A stretch of 64,000 nt of DNA from Eumeta japonica (lineage: Eukaryota; Arthropoda; Insecta; Lepidoptera; Psychidae). The stretch's first letter is position 1. Every line of letters starts with the position of its first letter. Location: the NCBI GenBank assembly GCA_005406025.1, contig BGZK01001372.1, positions 1 through 64,000 on the forward strand, written 5' to 3'. Below the pieces are notes generated by a model. The model was not told the DNA's origin, made no database searches, and saw only the letters and a list, made by a program, of their open reading frames with translations. This document shows positions 1 through 13,100 of this stretch, piece after piece. A program made the translations under genes and the position numbers.

Positions 1-677
1 TAGTTAGTACTGAAGAAGTTAATTAAAACGAATAAGCGATGATTCTCCGTGAAACAAACACGAATACTTTGAAAATGACTAGCTACCTTCACAACTCATT
101 GATTACTCTGTAGTGAAGGTAGTTAGAAAGCCGGTTCATCATTTTTGTTGTAGTTATTTCTAGTGTTAATGATTGCAATTATTAATGATAATTTTTAAAA
201 AGGTAAATAATACCTATAAATTTGATATAAGAGAAAAAAAATAAATACTCTATTCAATATAATAATGTCGCAGTATTATTATATTGATTAGAGTATTGAC
301 AGCCTGCTCAAACTCGTAAGGTGGTTAGAACTGCTAGATTTAAGGGCCAACTAACGTTTCAATATTGATTCTGCTCAGTATAATCTATAATTATACTTTG
401 AGGGTCACTTTCACAACATCCTTTTAACTTTGTGTTTATCAAGAAGTCTCTTTTGCAAGCCCATTCTAAGTCATCTTATAAGTGAGTTTCAAAGAAGATA
501 GTCTTTCACTACTTTCTTTGAAACTCACTTTTGAGACCCACTTTGAAACTCACTTCACTTTTATTTATATTGTATATTAAGACCCCCTTTAAGCTCTTAA
601 TATATAAATAAAAAAAATTAAGCCCTTTTTCATGAAATATCCCAAAATACGTGATCTTCTAAAATAAAAAAAAAATG
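1..677. other. Region downstream of the SLC35B4 gene, with hairpins
   Basis: No gene is visible here. The stretch contains three inverted repeats. The first has arms at about 78-87 and 102-111. The second has 23-nt arms at 244-266 and 275-297 with one mismatch. The third has perfect 16-nt arms at 481-496 and 514-529. A third partial copy of the last arm lies near 541-554. A TTTATT at 560-565 is a possible polyadenylation signal (AATAAA on the minus strand) for the transporter gene. Confidence 0.5.
560..565 (-). terminator. Candidate polyadenylation signal of the SLC35B4 gene
   Basis: AATAAA on the minus strand lies about 115 nt past the stop codon at 678. The position is suitable but AATAAA is frequent in this AT-rich DNA. 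Confidence 0.35.
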
Positions 678-3600
678 CTATTTATCTTTCATATTCACTG
701 GCCTCTGCACCGGACTAGAAAAGTAATCGAAATAAACATACGTACCAACCATAACAAGAACAGTCCCAATTACATGTAAAAATGTTACATTATTCTTAAA
801 AACTATAGATGATATAATAAGAGACAAAAACTTTCTCACTGTCAATATAAATGTGACAGTCACTGTATTTTCTTTGGTTGCCAATTCATGCACTGCTTGA
901 GTGCAGATGGACTGAGGTATAACACTAATAACAATCAAAGACCAAACAGCCCATGAACTTCCTAAAGCAGCATCTCTTATTTCGCGGTATGTGAACAGGA
1001 AAAATGGCAGTGCTAATGCATTTGTGTAAAACAAAACCTGTAACAAATCGAAAGAGTACAATTATAATATGTAATTTCTTTTTTTTCTTTGTTATGCGAT
1101 AACATTAAAAGATATTTTGTTGTATGTACCTCTTCAGGATGTTTTCCATATATGCTATAAATTCTCTCCTGTTGAAGTCCGGTAAATGCTCCAAGAAATA
1201 AATTGACAATCAGTATAGCAACACCCATACACCAGTACAAAAACACCCCTTCTTTTTGTTCGGCAATAGTCGCTCCGCTGTATGTCGCCATACAAACACC
1301 TACAGTTATGAGAACCGAACCAATAACTCTATTTATCTTGGGTGGTCTGTTTTTAGCATACCAGTATACTAACATGCTTGCCGGTGATGAAGCAGACCTA
1401 AAAAACAAGATTATAAATTGATCTCAATTGTAACATGTGTTTATAAAAATATTACATTGATATTATATTAAATGTTATTCCAAAGTATCTAATTATGTCT
1501 AGATTTAATACTATTTTATAAGTATACATACAATTTAAGGAAGGTAATTAACATTAAAATTGTTATTTATATCTGCTGATTGAAAGATTTGAGTTTATTC
1601 ATGTTTTTCATGAGCATTACAATGTCTACCAAAACTATATCATAAAATTAGGTCAGCTATCATTAAAAATGTTTTATATTTTTTCACTATTTCTAAACAA
1701 CATTATTGAGAATATATATTCAAATTATAAACATAATACTTTAATAATCCCTTAAACAGTCAATATCATATAAGTTCAGATTTATGCATGAACTCTGTGT
1801 ACTAATTCCATTTCTCACATAGCTTTAACACAACTTTTTGATTTCAATATCAGCTTTAAAATCTAAAATCATCATAACTCTTAAATGGAGTTTGAGAATG
1901 AATAACAAGAAATAGAAAGAAATTTAATACAAAAACCATAGAAAATTTATATCTAGCATGCTTTTACTTTACTTAATAAATTTTTGAACAAATTAATATG
2001 CTTTAAGAAGACATATATAAATCACATTTATTACATAGAAGTTTGTTAGATATTAGGATATTATAAATTTGAAAGTGATTTTCTGTTTGATAGGAAGGAT
2101 CTCTACCAATAACTAAACACTGAATCTTTTAGGAAAATAGGTAGTAGGATAGATTGATACATAACAATAAATATATAATGTGTTTCAAAGATTGCCCCTG
2201 GATACGTTACCTTAGTAAAAAATCAGCTGTATGTATCAACCCTTGTCTAAATATCTAATAATATGTAGCAACCCTTGTCTAAATATCTAATGATATTTAG
2301 ACAAGGGTGACATTTAAAAATGTGTTTTATGCGTATTAAGAATGAGACCAGGATAAGAACTGAGAATAGATGAATTTATTTTACGTCCACACAGATGAAG
2401 CTGAGGATAATTAGTAAACATTCAAATATTTGGAAATAAAAGGTCAAAACATGTGCAATTTCTTTTTAAATATAAAATTGTATAAATGTTTGGCATTTAT
2501 CATTTCAGAAAATATTTATGCAAAACTATAATTTGAAAATCATTACAAAATATTGAAAGGCAATTTTAAAATTATGCTTTATTGACTAGCATATTTCTTG
2601 CATTAGTACGAAAGAAGTGGTATATAAATTAACCCCCCTCTAATATATTCCTTTACATAAATTAGTTGCATTATTATATTTATTACACACTTTATAATTA
2701 CAGCAATGTACAAAGTAGTTTGTAAGCATGACATTTGTCACATGTCGAAATGCTTGCATAATTGTTTATTATTCAATTATTTAAGTACCTGATTGGTGCA
2801 GTCGGTAATGATACTACCTGCTGAGCTCACATGTGGGTTCAACGCCCAAACAAAACAAAGATTTAACTGATTAAAAATTAATGTTTGTCTTGAGTGTTTC
2901 TATGTGTATATATTTACAAAAAAAAAAAAGTATATATAGTGGAATCTCAATAACTTGAACCTTGTTAAGTCGAAATCCTCAGTAAGTCGAAAAAAATTGC
3001 CATTCCCTTCCGATGAACCTCTAATTACGCGGTATCTCGAATTATTTAGACTTTGTAACTCGAACAAAATGTTATTTCTCTACGAAGTATTGATAATACA
3101 TATTTATACTCTATAACTCGAATTTCAAAAATGAGACTCCGTAAGTCGTAGTTGGTAAAATATAATGACGTCTTACTTGGAATTCCCCAAAATAATAGCA
3201 ATAAATTCCAAAACGAATGTTCGGGTTCGGGGATTCTAATCTATTGTTTTTGTCTTGTACACGTGCAATGAATAAATACATTCATGAAACTATCTAAGTA
3301 ACACAGCTGTGAACGTTATGTTTGTTCCTTGTCGACACAGTCATATGTATCTCGAAGTTCTTGTTAAGAAGAAAACTCATTAACTCGATTTTTTTTTGCA
3401 TTTCCCTTGACATTCGAGTTATTGAGATTCCACTGTATATATATATATATATTGAATTAAATGTCTAATACCTATAGCACAAGCCTTGATGTTTAGTTTA
3501 AGATCAGATACTGTTGAGTGTCTTTGCAAATACTTATCATTAACTATATTGACTGATACAAATAGCATGTAAACAACAAGTTGGAGTTGAATAATAATCT

Positions 3601-4593
3601 TTACACTCTTTCAATTCCACAAGCTACTATTCACATACATGCATAATCATCTGAGTTTGGCATGCTATGTAACAACCCAATTCATCAAAAAATGGCATGA
3701 ATAATGGATACATCACAAAGTTAATAAACATTTTAATGTCGCGATAAGTGAATAATTTGCAGGTATTATTTAACACATTATAACATTTCATTTTCCAATT
3801 TTAGGTTTAAATAAATTTAATTAATATTTATAGGCACTCATCACCCTTAGGATTTTTTTATAATCATCATGTGCTGTTATCCACCAGCACTTTTGTAAAT
3901 ATTTATGTAGGAGTGGTGCCTCAACAAGTAACACTGTTTTGACATTCATCTAGTTCTCTTATGTTTTTTTTCCATGCAGCAAAGAAGGGAATACAAAAAA
4001 AAAATTAATTGACCTGTGACATGTTACTAAAGATCTTGTAAATTAATAAAAACACAATTCCACAACAATGCAGAAACCTATTTACTAGGTATATGGAGAC
4101 TGTTCTATAAAAACATGCAACAAAATAATTGACGAAGGTTCATCAAGCAGCAGTCTAGGGACTGCTAACATATACACATAATGATGTCACATTCAATTTA
4201 ATAATGTCATTGAACTTTACCTTATTATCATGTGCAAAGTAGAAGGCACTTGTAAATAATAAACATAGTTATTGGCTACGCTCGTAAAAAAAAACAACCC
4301 TACTAAAAGTCCATACTGCTTTAGTGGTATTTTTCTTTCAACCTGAAAACAACGATTAATTAATACATCTTACTTTAATACAATGCCTCACAATAACTTA
4401 AATTTAAAGCAAGAAATAAACATACTCTCAAAAAATTAGAGGTAAAAATAAATCCTTGCAAAGCTATAAATAAAAACTGAACAAATGTTATTAAAACAGC
4501 ACAAAACGCAGCCCAAGACATCAAAATTTCCATAAGAAAAGCACTCGCACAACATCCTCCAAAAACTTTTATTAAAGTTTTACTACAAAACAT
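678..4593 (-). CDS. Efr: UDP-sugar/nucleotide-sugar transporter, SLC35B4 family
   Basis: Four-exon minus-strand gene: 4426-4593, 4221-4342, 1130-1397 and 678-1037. The phases join cleanly (0, 2, 0), giving 918 nt and 305 aa with the stop at 678; human SLC35B4 is 331 aa. The protein is a multi-pass membrane protein of the drug/metabolite transporter superfamily. Family signatures include the N-terminal FGGCCAS and TFVQFLFIA stretches, NNYVYYLQVPSTLHMIIRS across the exon 2/3 junction, and TVTFILTVRKFLSLIIS near the C-terminus. These match SLC35B4 (ER/Golgi UDP-xylose and UDP-GlcNAc transport in vertebrates) and its fly homologue Efr, an ER GDP-fucose transporter. The C-terminus ends in a lysine-rich NMKDK that could act as an ER retrieval signal. 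All introns are GT-AG. Intron 3 (1398-4220) carries a SINE and a MITE. The family is sure; the exact substrate cannot be read from sequence. Confidence 0.92.
2238..2308. repeat. Direct repeat plus perfect 17-bp hairpin
   Basis: A 23-nt unit starting caacccttgtctaaatatct occurs at 2238-2260 and again at 2269-2291. The second copy runs into its own reverse complement: arms 2271-2287 and 2292-2308 are perfectly complementary around a 4-nt loop (taat). It lies in an intron of the transporter gene. Confidence 0.7.
2786..2870 (+). repeat. tRNA-derived SINE fragment
   Basis: The stretch contains a tRNA-like A box (tggtgcagtcgg) and, about 30 nt later, a B box (ggttcaacgcc), an RNA polymerase III promoter layout. 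The wording (gcagtcggtaatgatactac..ctgctgag) is that of tRNA-derived lepidopteran SINEs. The 5' half does not form an acceptor stem with downstream sequence, so it is not a working tRNA gene. Confidence 0.6.
2935..3437. mobile_element. Non-autonomous pogo/Tigger-like MITE
   Basis: About 500 bp bounded by TA dinucleotides. The terminal inverted repeats read agtggaatctcaataact at the left end and the complement of agttattgagattccact at the right end. The subterminal regions repeat aagtcga/aactcgaa words. There is no coding capacity. TA target duplication and ends of the type AGTGGAATCTC point to the pogo/Tigger branch of Tc1/mariner. It sits in the third intron of the transporter gene, in a (TA)n tract. 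Confidence 0.75.
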
Positions 4594-5330
4594 TTTTCAA
4601 AATACCTAATATAAAGATTTGATGTCAAAAAGTGCACAAAAAAGAATAAAATAAATATGATATTAACACTCTAAAAGTTAATCAAAATATTACATATCCT
4701 ATGCTATAAACTCGAACACAAACTTTCGGCAAGTTAATATTTGTTTTGAAATTCGGGCACGTCAACACGTCAGTCTAAAACTCATAGAGTAAAGATAGCT
4801 TAAAGGAAGCGAGCAAATATAATAGCAACGCACTTCTTTCTACTTAGACTTGTTTTTCTTATACGTTTGTAATAAAACAAAAGGGATAGTAATATAATGG
4901 ACACGCTTGCCCTTGACAAGGTTACACATTTCTCCTTGTTTAAAAAAAGTCTAATGATTTGCCTTACCAAAACTGTTATACTTTTTAGAATGTATTTCTG
5001 TAACAATAAGCGATCCACTATAATACGAACAAAATATGTGTAAATTAAATGTTTGTTTGTTTGTTCAGGCTAAGCTCTAAAACGGTGGAATGCATTATGA
5101 TCAAAAAACATTGGTCTGCTCGTATGTTTTATTTGCCTAAGCATCAATATTGGCGAAAAATTACTTTATATTTCTAATGATAATTAAATAAAATAAAAAT
5201 AACCTCTATATTCTACTACAATTTAGACTTGACGTAAGATTAATGTAGGTTATATTAAGTATAATATAGGTCATGATAAGTATAAAGTAGTTGATTGTAA
5301 TATATATTTGTGTGCGTATATATGTTCATT
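4594..5330. other. Upstream region of the transporter gene, no gene seen
   Basis: AT-rich DNA upstream of the SLC35B4 start codon. It should contain the promoter and 5' UTR, but no convincing core promoter element stands out. The open frame at 4800-5018 on the minus strand shows no recognisable protein. Confidence 0.4.
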
Positions 5331-5339
5331 TGTTTAGTA

Positions 5340-5660
5340 GTAGTCGCCTCTGCCAAGAAGGCCTCTTTCTCGCATCCATGAGGGACCACAACTCTAGTTA
5401 AAGATATCTCTCCATTTTTTACTTGGTTTTCGTTTTCCTTTTCCTGTCTCTTGGTACCCATTCTATTAAAATTTTTGTCCATTTATTATATTCATAATAC
5501 CAATATGACCTGCCCAATGCCACTTGAGTAACATTGTTTTTTTCCTTATCTCTGTTATTTTTGAGAAATGCAATATTAACGCCTCTGTACTATCTTTACT
5601 CTGAGGCTTAAAACCACCAATGTTGCCATCACCACAGAATAACTTTGTCAGCATCGACAC
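5340..5660 (-). pseudogene. Degenerate 3' end of an RTE-like LINE
   Basis: Two minus-strand frames together read LLKWHWAGHIGIMN.., then GTKRQEKEN.., then SLTRVVVPHGCEKEAFLAEA. This is the order seen in the C-terminal tail of RTE-type non-LTR retrotransposon polyproteins (TLKWxWAGHIAR..RPKxRW..VxGPxWMxxAxDR). The stretch is frameshifted and has lost the reverse transcriptase core, as expected of a 5'-truncated, decayed copy. The assignment rests on remembered family wording, not on a search. Confidence 0.55.
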
Positions 5661-8302
5661 ATTAAAAAGCCAAAATAGAGATGAAAATTTAATAGATGTC
5701 TAAAAAAGAACATTAAAAAGTTCTCTTCCATTTTTAATATCCACTATTTAAGATTTGCACCAAAAAAGTGTATAACGTAATAAATAAGAAAAAGAAAATA
5801 GGAAAATTAGTCGATCGATTTGAAATATAACGATCAAACACGTTTCTACATATTAAATTCAAATCACAGTTACATACCCTTCTTGTAAAAAATTTACGTA
5901 TCTGCGTGTTTATATGCGGTAGAAATAAATTTTTAGGAAACTAAACTCCAAAGAATGAGACGAATACAGTATCAAGGGTGGGATAATTATAGGGTTTATT
6001 TATATCACTATTGATACCAAATTTAAGTTATTTTACATATTATTGTTTAGATTCCATGTCTCCAATTTCAATTGATAATAAGCAGGCACCACATCTTTCT
6101 TTCTCTTGCATATTTCATCTCACATTCTATCTTGTTATCGCCCAGGATAAATCTTATACATGTATATGTATGTCTTTTTTCAGTGTCACTTATTCATTTC
6201 ATCCGCTTTCAAATGACAATGATGCGAAAGTTTTTACGGAACAAAATGAGCGACCTACAAAATCAAAAATAGGTTGTTTTTGTAAAAATATAGGCTATTT
6301 TATGAAATTAGTATTTCCTAAATATGTAATTTATGTTAACTGGTATCACTATCGACGTTAGAAATTATAATTATTCATAACTTATCATTAAGAAATTTCA
6401 TAGGTAATTATTATAAACTGCCGACAAAAGCAAAAACTTAAAAATATGATTTAAATGTTAGTATTACAAAGATAAGAAAAATGTTGTAATTGATTTAAAC
6501 TTATAAATGTAATTTTCACATATACATAACATGATCAAATTTAATGATATTAGCATGTCGATAACGCGAACTCATGATTTTACCCATCTAAAAACCACCT
6601 AATCTACCTAAAGAAGTTTTAATATGTATAGAATAATTCCAGATATTACTCTACACAAAGAAAGTTACCTCTTTATCGATGTAAATACAAAACCAGGTAG
6701 ATCGGATAAGTGATTAACGAGTGATAAACGCACTAATGGATAGACAAGCAGCGAGACATTCCGTTTTATAATATAACTACGTACATAGGGAAAATCTAAA
6801 TTGCCTTACTAAATAAGCAAATTGAAATATTATAATAATGAATTATTTTAGGAACTGATAAGTACGAATAAAGAAATGATTTTAAAAATTTAACTTCTAA
6901 TAATGTAAACTAGGCAATCAAATTTTACGCAGGCCAACAAATTGAAATTTTATGAATGTTGTTCTCTTTTTAATATCTATTCTTAAACTCGTTAAAACCT
7001 CCATTCTAAAGTTAATAGTGTAATTATTTTCGACTGTTACTTCAGGTTTTTCTGGACCATAAAAAAAAATGTTTGTATTGGAAAACAAAACATATGCATT
7101 TACAATATTCAACAAAAAACATTTTACAAAACACTTAACTATGCAATATAATGACATTATACATAGATTTTACGCATGAAATATCTCTATTGCCTTAGGA
7201 CTTTGTTTTATAGTTTTTTTTTTTTTAGGTTTTTTTTTGGAATATTGTGCTCCAATGACCATTAGTATTAGCCATAATATTAACCATCTACTCACCTAAA
7301 TAACATTTTTCATCTCATTTATGTACTCACGATAACTTTATACTTCGTTTTAGACATATAGCACATGCAATAATGAAAAAAAAATCAAAATCTATCTCAG
7401 AGTGACTGAAACTGAATAATCATATCTGAAACATTGATGACTAATACAAATTTATAGTTAACATTTATATAAATTATATTTCACTGAATTATGCAATGCG
7501 TATGTCAGTTACATTAGAATAAAAATAGCTTTTTACATTTTGAGAAATTCGCGGTAAAACATAAATACGATCTATAGTATCGGAATTTAAAGATTGAGTT
7601 GAAAAAAGAAACTACAAAATGGATTTCATTCAATTACAGTTGAATGAAATGCACTACGCAATCATTAGAACAATGATCGCACTTCTTTAAAACAGTAGAA
7701 AAGTCCTATATTTTTACATTTATGAAGAGTTAGTTATAAACTGATATTAATTTTTAAAAAGGTATGTTTTGGACTTCCTATAAATAAAGCGTAGGGCAAA
7801 CTTTTAAACATATCGAAATAGATTCAAGAGAATACTGTTTTTTCCACGGACAATAACAAAGGACGTATTAAATGAGCAGCACTGCACCACTTTTTTCCCG
7901 TTATACCTTATATTATCATCTCCTAATTACAATAAGCATAACAAAAGTAACAATAAACAGCCAGAAAAATGGCGTTGCCGCTAATTTCCTTTCAACTCCC
8001 CTCAGTGCGGAGGCAACGCGACGTGAAAGTGCATGTGCATTTCGCTTACTAAAAATCTCGCAATGTAACATGAATGAACTTATTTAGTGCCAGTGAGTAA
8101 TCGCATATGGTGTTAGTGTACGCTCAGTTTGGATTATTATACCGCTGCTAAATAACATCAATTTTAGCACCTTGACGCGTGCTGCAGTCACGTGGAAGCA
8201 ATGCTTGCACATGTCGCAAAGTGATAAGGATGTTAACCACATCGTCCAATAATCCTGTTCATTATGGATTTTGGTACCCCTATACGGCACTCGATTCCTT
8301 CA
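5661..8302. other. Gene-poor AT-rich stretch
   Basis: No host gene recognised. A 116-codon plus-strand open frame at 6011-6361 has no recognisable domain. A perfect 11-bp inverted repeat (atttcattcaa / ttgaatgaaat) lies at about 7624-7651. The minus-strand frame at 8084-8290 probably continues the transposon remnant annotated just downstream. Confidence 0.4.
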
Positions 8303-8605
8303 TCAAAATCCATAGGCGGTCTTCTTTCTACCTTCACGGCGATATCCATGTATTCTGCCTTCCGTATATGTTTGATGCATATTTCTGAACACGCGATGAT
8401 CAAGATGCCTCAAGGCATTGGAGTATCTTTCTCGGTAAAGATTAACTGCAGCATTGCCATTGCCTCTGCATTCCCCATAAATTAAATGCATATTAGCATA
8501 TTTTTGTGAAGTATAATGAGCCATAATAATTGTTAAGCACGTTAGCCACGTACAAACACAGAGGTCCCAGAAGAAAGCCAGATCAGTTCTTATACTAATC
8601 ACCAA
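8303..8605 (-). pseudogene. Transposon-derived DUF4817-like fragment
   Basis: The minus-strand frame contains MAHYTSQKYANMHLIYGECR followed by GNGNAAVNLYRERYSNALRH and DHRVFRNMHQTYTEGR. This matches the DUF4817 helix-turn-helix segment (MHxIYGxCxGNxxAAxxxYxxRYPNxxxPxxRVFxxxHxxLxExG) of many intronless insect transposon-like genes. The frame stops soon after and the DDE-like part is missing or too decayed to read. It is a remnant, not a working gene. Confidence 0.6.
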
Positions 8606-9586
8606 TAAACTAAGTTCGAATAAGTAGACAAGTCAATTAAGCAAGCAAAAATTGTTAGTATGAACCATAAAATCAACAGAATGAAAACAGAACGATGCAC
8701 AGCAAATGAAGTAATATACTGCCGGGTAAGGGCCTGCCTGCCTGTCATGACCATACAATAAAAACAGGTACCTAGTTTCAGGCGGCGGCGTCACTTTATG
8801 CCACTCGTGTCAAATGGCGTAGCTAGTCACTCTAACACATGTGGGCAAGCAACCAGTTAAAATTAAATAATTTTTATTTTTATTTACGACCTGGGCAAGA
8901 ATATTAATTTTCCCCAAAAGTAATGTTTTACTATCAGTGGTGTTCGAAAAACTGATCTAGTGTGGATTTTCCCCAAATTCATAAAAGTGCTAATATCTAG
9001 AAAACTAAAGATTTTTACTGAGGTCATGTTTAGGTATTCTAATTAGTTATGAGCTGGCTTACTACGCCCTTAAATGTTGGCGTCGAATTTTGGGACACTA
9101 CATATCAATTCGTGGCGTGGAGTACATGTGAATAATTTCGGAACTAGGAGAATATTAAAAAAATTGTAAGTATATAAAATATTCATAATTATTTTATGTA
9201 TACCCCAAAAAATTTCATTTTGTTTACAACTAATATATCAGTGCTTGGCATGAGTGCAGGACACTTGATGACTTATATATCAGTTGCTGGCATTGAGTTA
9301 AATATTTTTGTTGTATTTTATGAACCAGGCTAGCTTATTAAAAAATAATAAGAGATTAAATAGGAATATTATGTTTTATCACGAAGAAAAGTGAGGGGGT
9401 GCTTTTCACTTATATACTGTAAATTGCATATCTCTAGATCTGATTTGATGAAAACCACTATGTACTAATACCACACAAAAATATGAATAAAAATATTGTC
9501 TATGCCGAAGTATGCTAAATTATTTATAAATAATCTAATTTGGAGGTGGGGCAGTTATTATATAAAACATAATTTGATATTATTTC
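8606..9586. other. Intergenic stretch, no gene seen
   Basis: AT-rich sequence between the DUF4817 remnant and the end of the SR-protein gene. A short phrase (tatatcagt.. ttggcat) occurs twice near 9233-9292. No other structure was found. Confidence 0.4.
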
Positions 9587-9592
9587 TTTATT
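9587..9592 (-). terminator. Candidate polyadenylation signal of the SR-protein gene
   Basis: AATAAA on the minus strand (TTTATT on plus), about 530 nt beyond the proposed stop codon at 10121-10123. This implies a 3' UTR of roughly 0.5 kb. Confidence 0.4.
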
Positions 9593-10120
9593 CAGTCAAA
9601 TTAAAAAATACCTTACAATTACATTAACCTAAATATTGATATTTTTTAGCTTCATAGCATTTTAATGCATTCGTAATGATGTCTCATCTACAGTGAAAAT
9701 TTGAACACAGTGTTTATATTGTATTCCTAGATAAGTATACAAAAGCCTTTGAATGGTGGTGGAGCTATTTGACTTACAAAACACTTACACTTCGTACATT
9801 AAAATTTATATTACAATTTCAAATTGAATTTTGTGCAATACTATTCATACAAATGTTCAATATGCATCTTTGAATAGACAATCACTATTCACTAGGAAAA
9901 ATGGCACTTATATAGACAACTGCGATTCTAAACTACAGTACACCACCAAAAAAGACTTATATTAATTATGATATTTTACTTGTTGCAAATGAATTAATAA
10001 CTTTTAACATCAGATATTCTTAGATCATAGACTATTATAAAAATTATTTTGCAAGACACTAAAATGTATCATTTTTTTCCAATAGCAAATTACACCTCTG
10101 ATCAGTGGTTCATTCTGTCC

Positions 10121-13100
10121 TTAGTATCTGAAAAAAAAAAAAACATTTTATTACTACTAAGAAAACTTTTGTACAATAAAGAAAACAGTATGTATACATA
10201 TTATGTTTTTTTTTAATAATTATGTATTAACCCAAAGATATAAGCTATTTCAAAATACAATATTAACATAAAGACAACATTAATGTATACTGTCACCATA
10301 ATAATAAGAAAAACACAACATTTTAGACCATATGAAATACACCATTGAAATGTACCATTAAATTTGTTAATTTTCAGTAGTTTCAGGTGCAGAAATTGCC
10401 TTTAATTGGTTACATTTAATCTTTAGTTTAATTTTTTTTGGTTAAACTATTAAATTGGAACTATATAAATTGTGAAGTCTACTTATGATGAATTAAGAAA
10501 ATATGTAAAAAAAATTAACAAAAAAAAACCGACTTTTAAAAAAAAATAATAGTTGTAATTTTTCCACCTTCTTGTGTGGTAAACACACAGATCATACCTA
10601 CATATTGATGAGTAGAAAAAGTAGGTTGATTATTAAGTTGTAGAAGAATACGCAATTATTTTTTTACTTATAAATGCATATTAATTTGTTTTGGAACAGG
10701 TGTTTTTTAAGTCGGTTTTTTTTGGTTAAAATTTTTGTTTATTTTTTGATTTTTAGTGAATCTGAAGTACACTAACTAATTTGTCTGAATATGGGTAGAC
10801 CTACTAAACGTACTGTTCATGAATCACACCCTTACTATAAGCCATTAAGGAGTTCCATTGATCATCATATTCAACTACGACAATTATTTGACCTTATCGA
10901 ACTTACAGTAGGTGACTCAAATATCCAGATAGCCTATAAAAGATTAGGCTAAGTATTGTTAATTTGCTCCAAAAAATTGAAGAGTTCCATTACTTTGTCA
11001 TGGATCACATAATCAGAACCTAACCAAACTTTATTCAAATTACCCTTGAAGTACGTCCTTTCTAATAAAAAAAAGAATCATCGAAATCATTAGTATGATA
11101 TTAAGTTATCCGTCCATTTGTCGCGCACATACTTAATGCAAATATAAGATTAATATGTTTTTTTCACAGATGCCATTGCCAGAACTGAACCAAATTAAAA
11201 TGGGACCACACAGGAAGTACCAGCTTTCAAATAAAAAAAGAATTATCAAAATCGGTTCACCCAGTCGAAAGTTCTGAGGTAATAAATATTAAAAAAAAAT
11301 AGTTGAATTGAGAACTTCCTCCTTTTTGATTTTGAAGTTGGTTAAAAATAAATGAAATAATAAACGGATCATGAAAGTATGGACTCTTGACTTTACACTG
11401 GAATTAACCAGTATGAAATAAAATACTATTTATAACTACTATAACTAGTCCTTAAATAGTCAGCAACAAATATACTTCCTAGAGAAATTTGTGTATAATG
11501 GCCTCCCAACAGCAAGTAACCAGTATTGGTCAGTAATAAAGAATTTATGCTGTACTTTCAGAGACTAGGTTGTATGTAACTTTTTAGTTTTCACTTTATA
11601 CACTCAGTATTCACTATGGCACTGAGATAGTACTTTTTTATACCTTTGTCAAGATGAGCCTTGAATGAGCATGCATTTCAACAGGAAGTGAATGGTTACT
11701 GCCATCCAAGAACACTCTTAACCCAACCGCAGGAGTTAGCAGTGTGTTGCTGGCCTCATGGATAGAAATAGGATGTCTAAGGAAGGGAGTATAAAATACG
11801 ATTGTACACTAATATTCATATTTCCAGATTTATCAGAAAAATCCATAATATAAATTAATTGCACCCATGCTAGGTCATTTTCCCTGACTAAAAAGAATTC
11901 TTGCTAATCAAAATCTTAAGTACTATTAATACTACCAAAATCCATTAACTCTCAAACATTATCTCTGAATTTTATACATTCTAAAAATATCCAAGTGATA
12001 TTTCAACTAAAATACACATGATATTTAAAAATAAAATCTCATCAAAGATCATTAGGGAAAGAGGCACAGAGGGATCACAAGGTAGTTGAAAAGGTCTGAC
12101 GATATTATTGGATGTCCTCTCATTAACGATTTCCATGTTTATTATTATCAGCAATAATAGCTTACCGGCTCCTGCTGTCAGAACGTGAACGGCGGTCGCG
12201 GGACCGCGAGCGGCGGACAGAAGGCGAGCGTCTGCGTACCGAGGGCGAGCGCCGCGGTGACACCGACCGGCCGCGCGAGTACGAACGCCGACGAGGGCTG
12301 CGGCTGCGGGACCTGTCAACATAATCACCACAAAATCAAACATGGACGTTAACGGTTCATTCCTATGAAACAAATCAAGATCATTAACAGATAGAAAAAA
12401 AAACAGCTCGATATGTCGATGTCGCTCTCCACACATCGCTACATAAAATCAAGACCAAATAATTTTTGATAAAGCTCTTCGCCACGTTCCTAAGCCTTCT
12501 CACCTGTTTCAACTGAATCTTATGATGCTCAGAATTTTGTAATGCTAAGGTATATTCATATGGTTGACAGATTAATAGATAATTACAAATGCAAAAATTA
12601 CCCTATTTAGTGCCACTAAGACTGTAAATTATATCGTAACCATATTATTTTTGTAATGTGATTTCTGAACTAAACTTATTATTATTAGATTTGTTAAAGA
12701 CAAATTATCTCTTGTGTTTTAATGGATTTTTCTTTGTAAATATTAACCTTATTTGAAAAGAAATCAGAATGTCTCTATGCTACAATGAAACAAGTAGAAT
12801 ATCTTATTTTACTACTTCATCAAGTGTAATTACTGACCTATCACATAAACACAAATATATTTTCACCTATTCCTGTAGCTTTAATTATTAACCACCCCTG
12901 ACTCAGTATGTTTATGCTACGTTTAAAATAACATATAAAGTTAATTTAGGACAACTCTAGCAAATAATATTTGTTAACGTTTGAAGTCACACATAATTTC
13001 ATCCTGTCATCGATCATTTACTAATACCCCTCGTCATGCACTTTAAATGCAATGCGTTCAACACCGAAAAATCTATTTACTAATTACAAGTTTAGCATAA

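Noticed and set aside
2786..2860. tRNA gene
   Set aside because: A and B boxes are present, but the sequence does not fold into a complete cloverleaf and matches the head of a tRNA-derived SINE.
6011..6361. 116-codon plus-strand open frame
   Set aside because: No recognisable motif, biased AT-driven composition and no splice partners. Long open frames occur by chance at this base composition.
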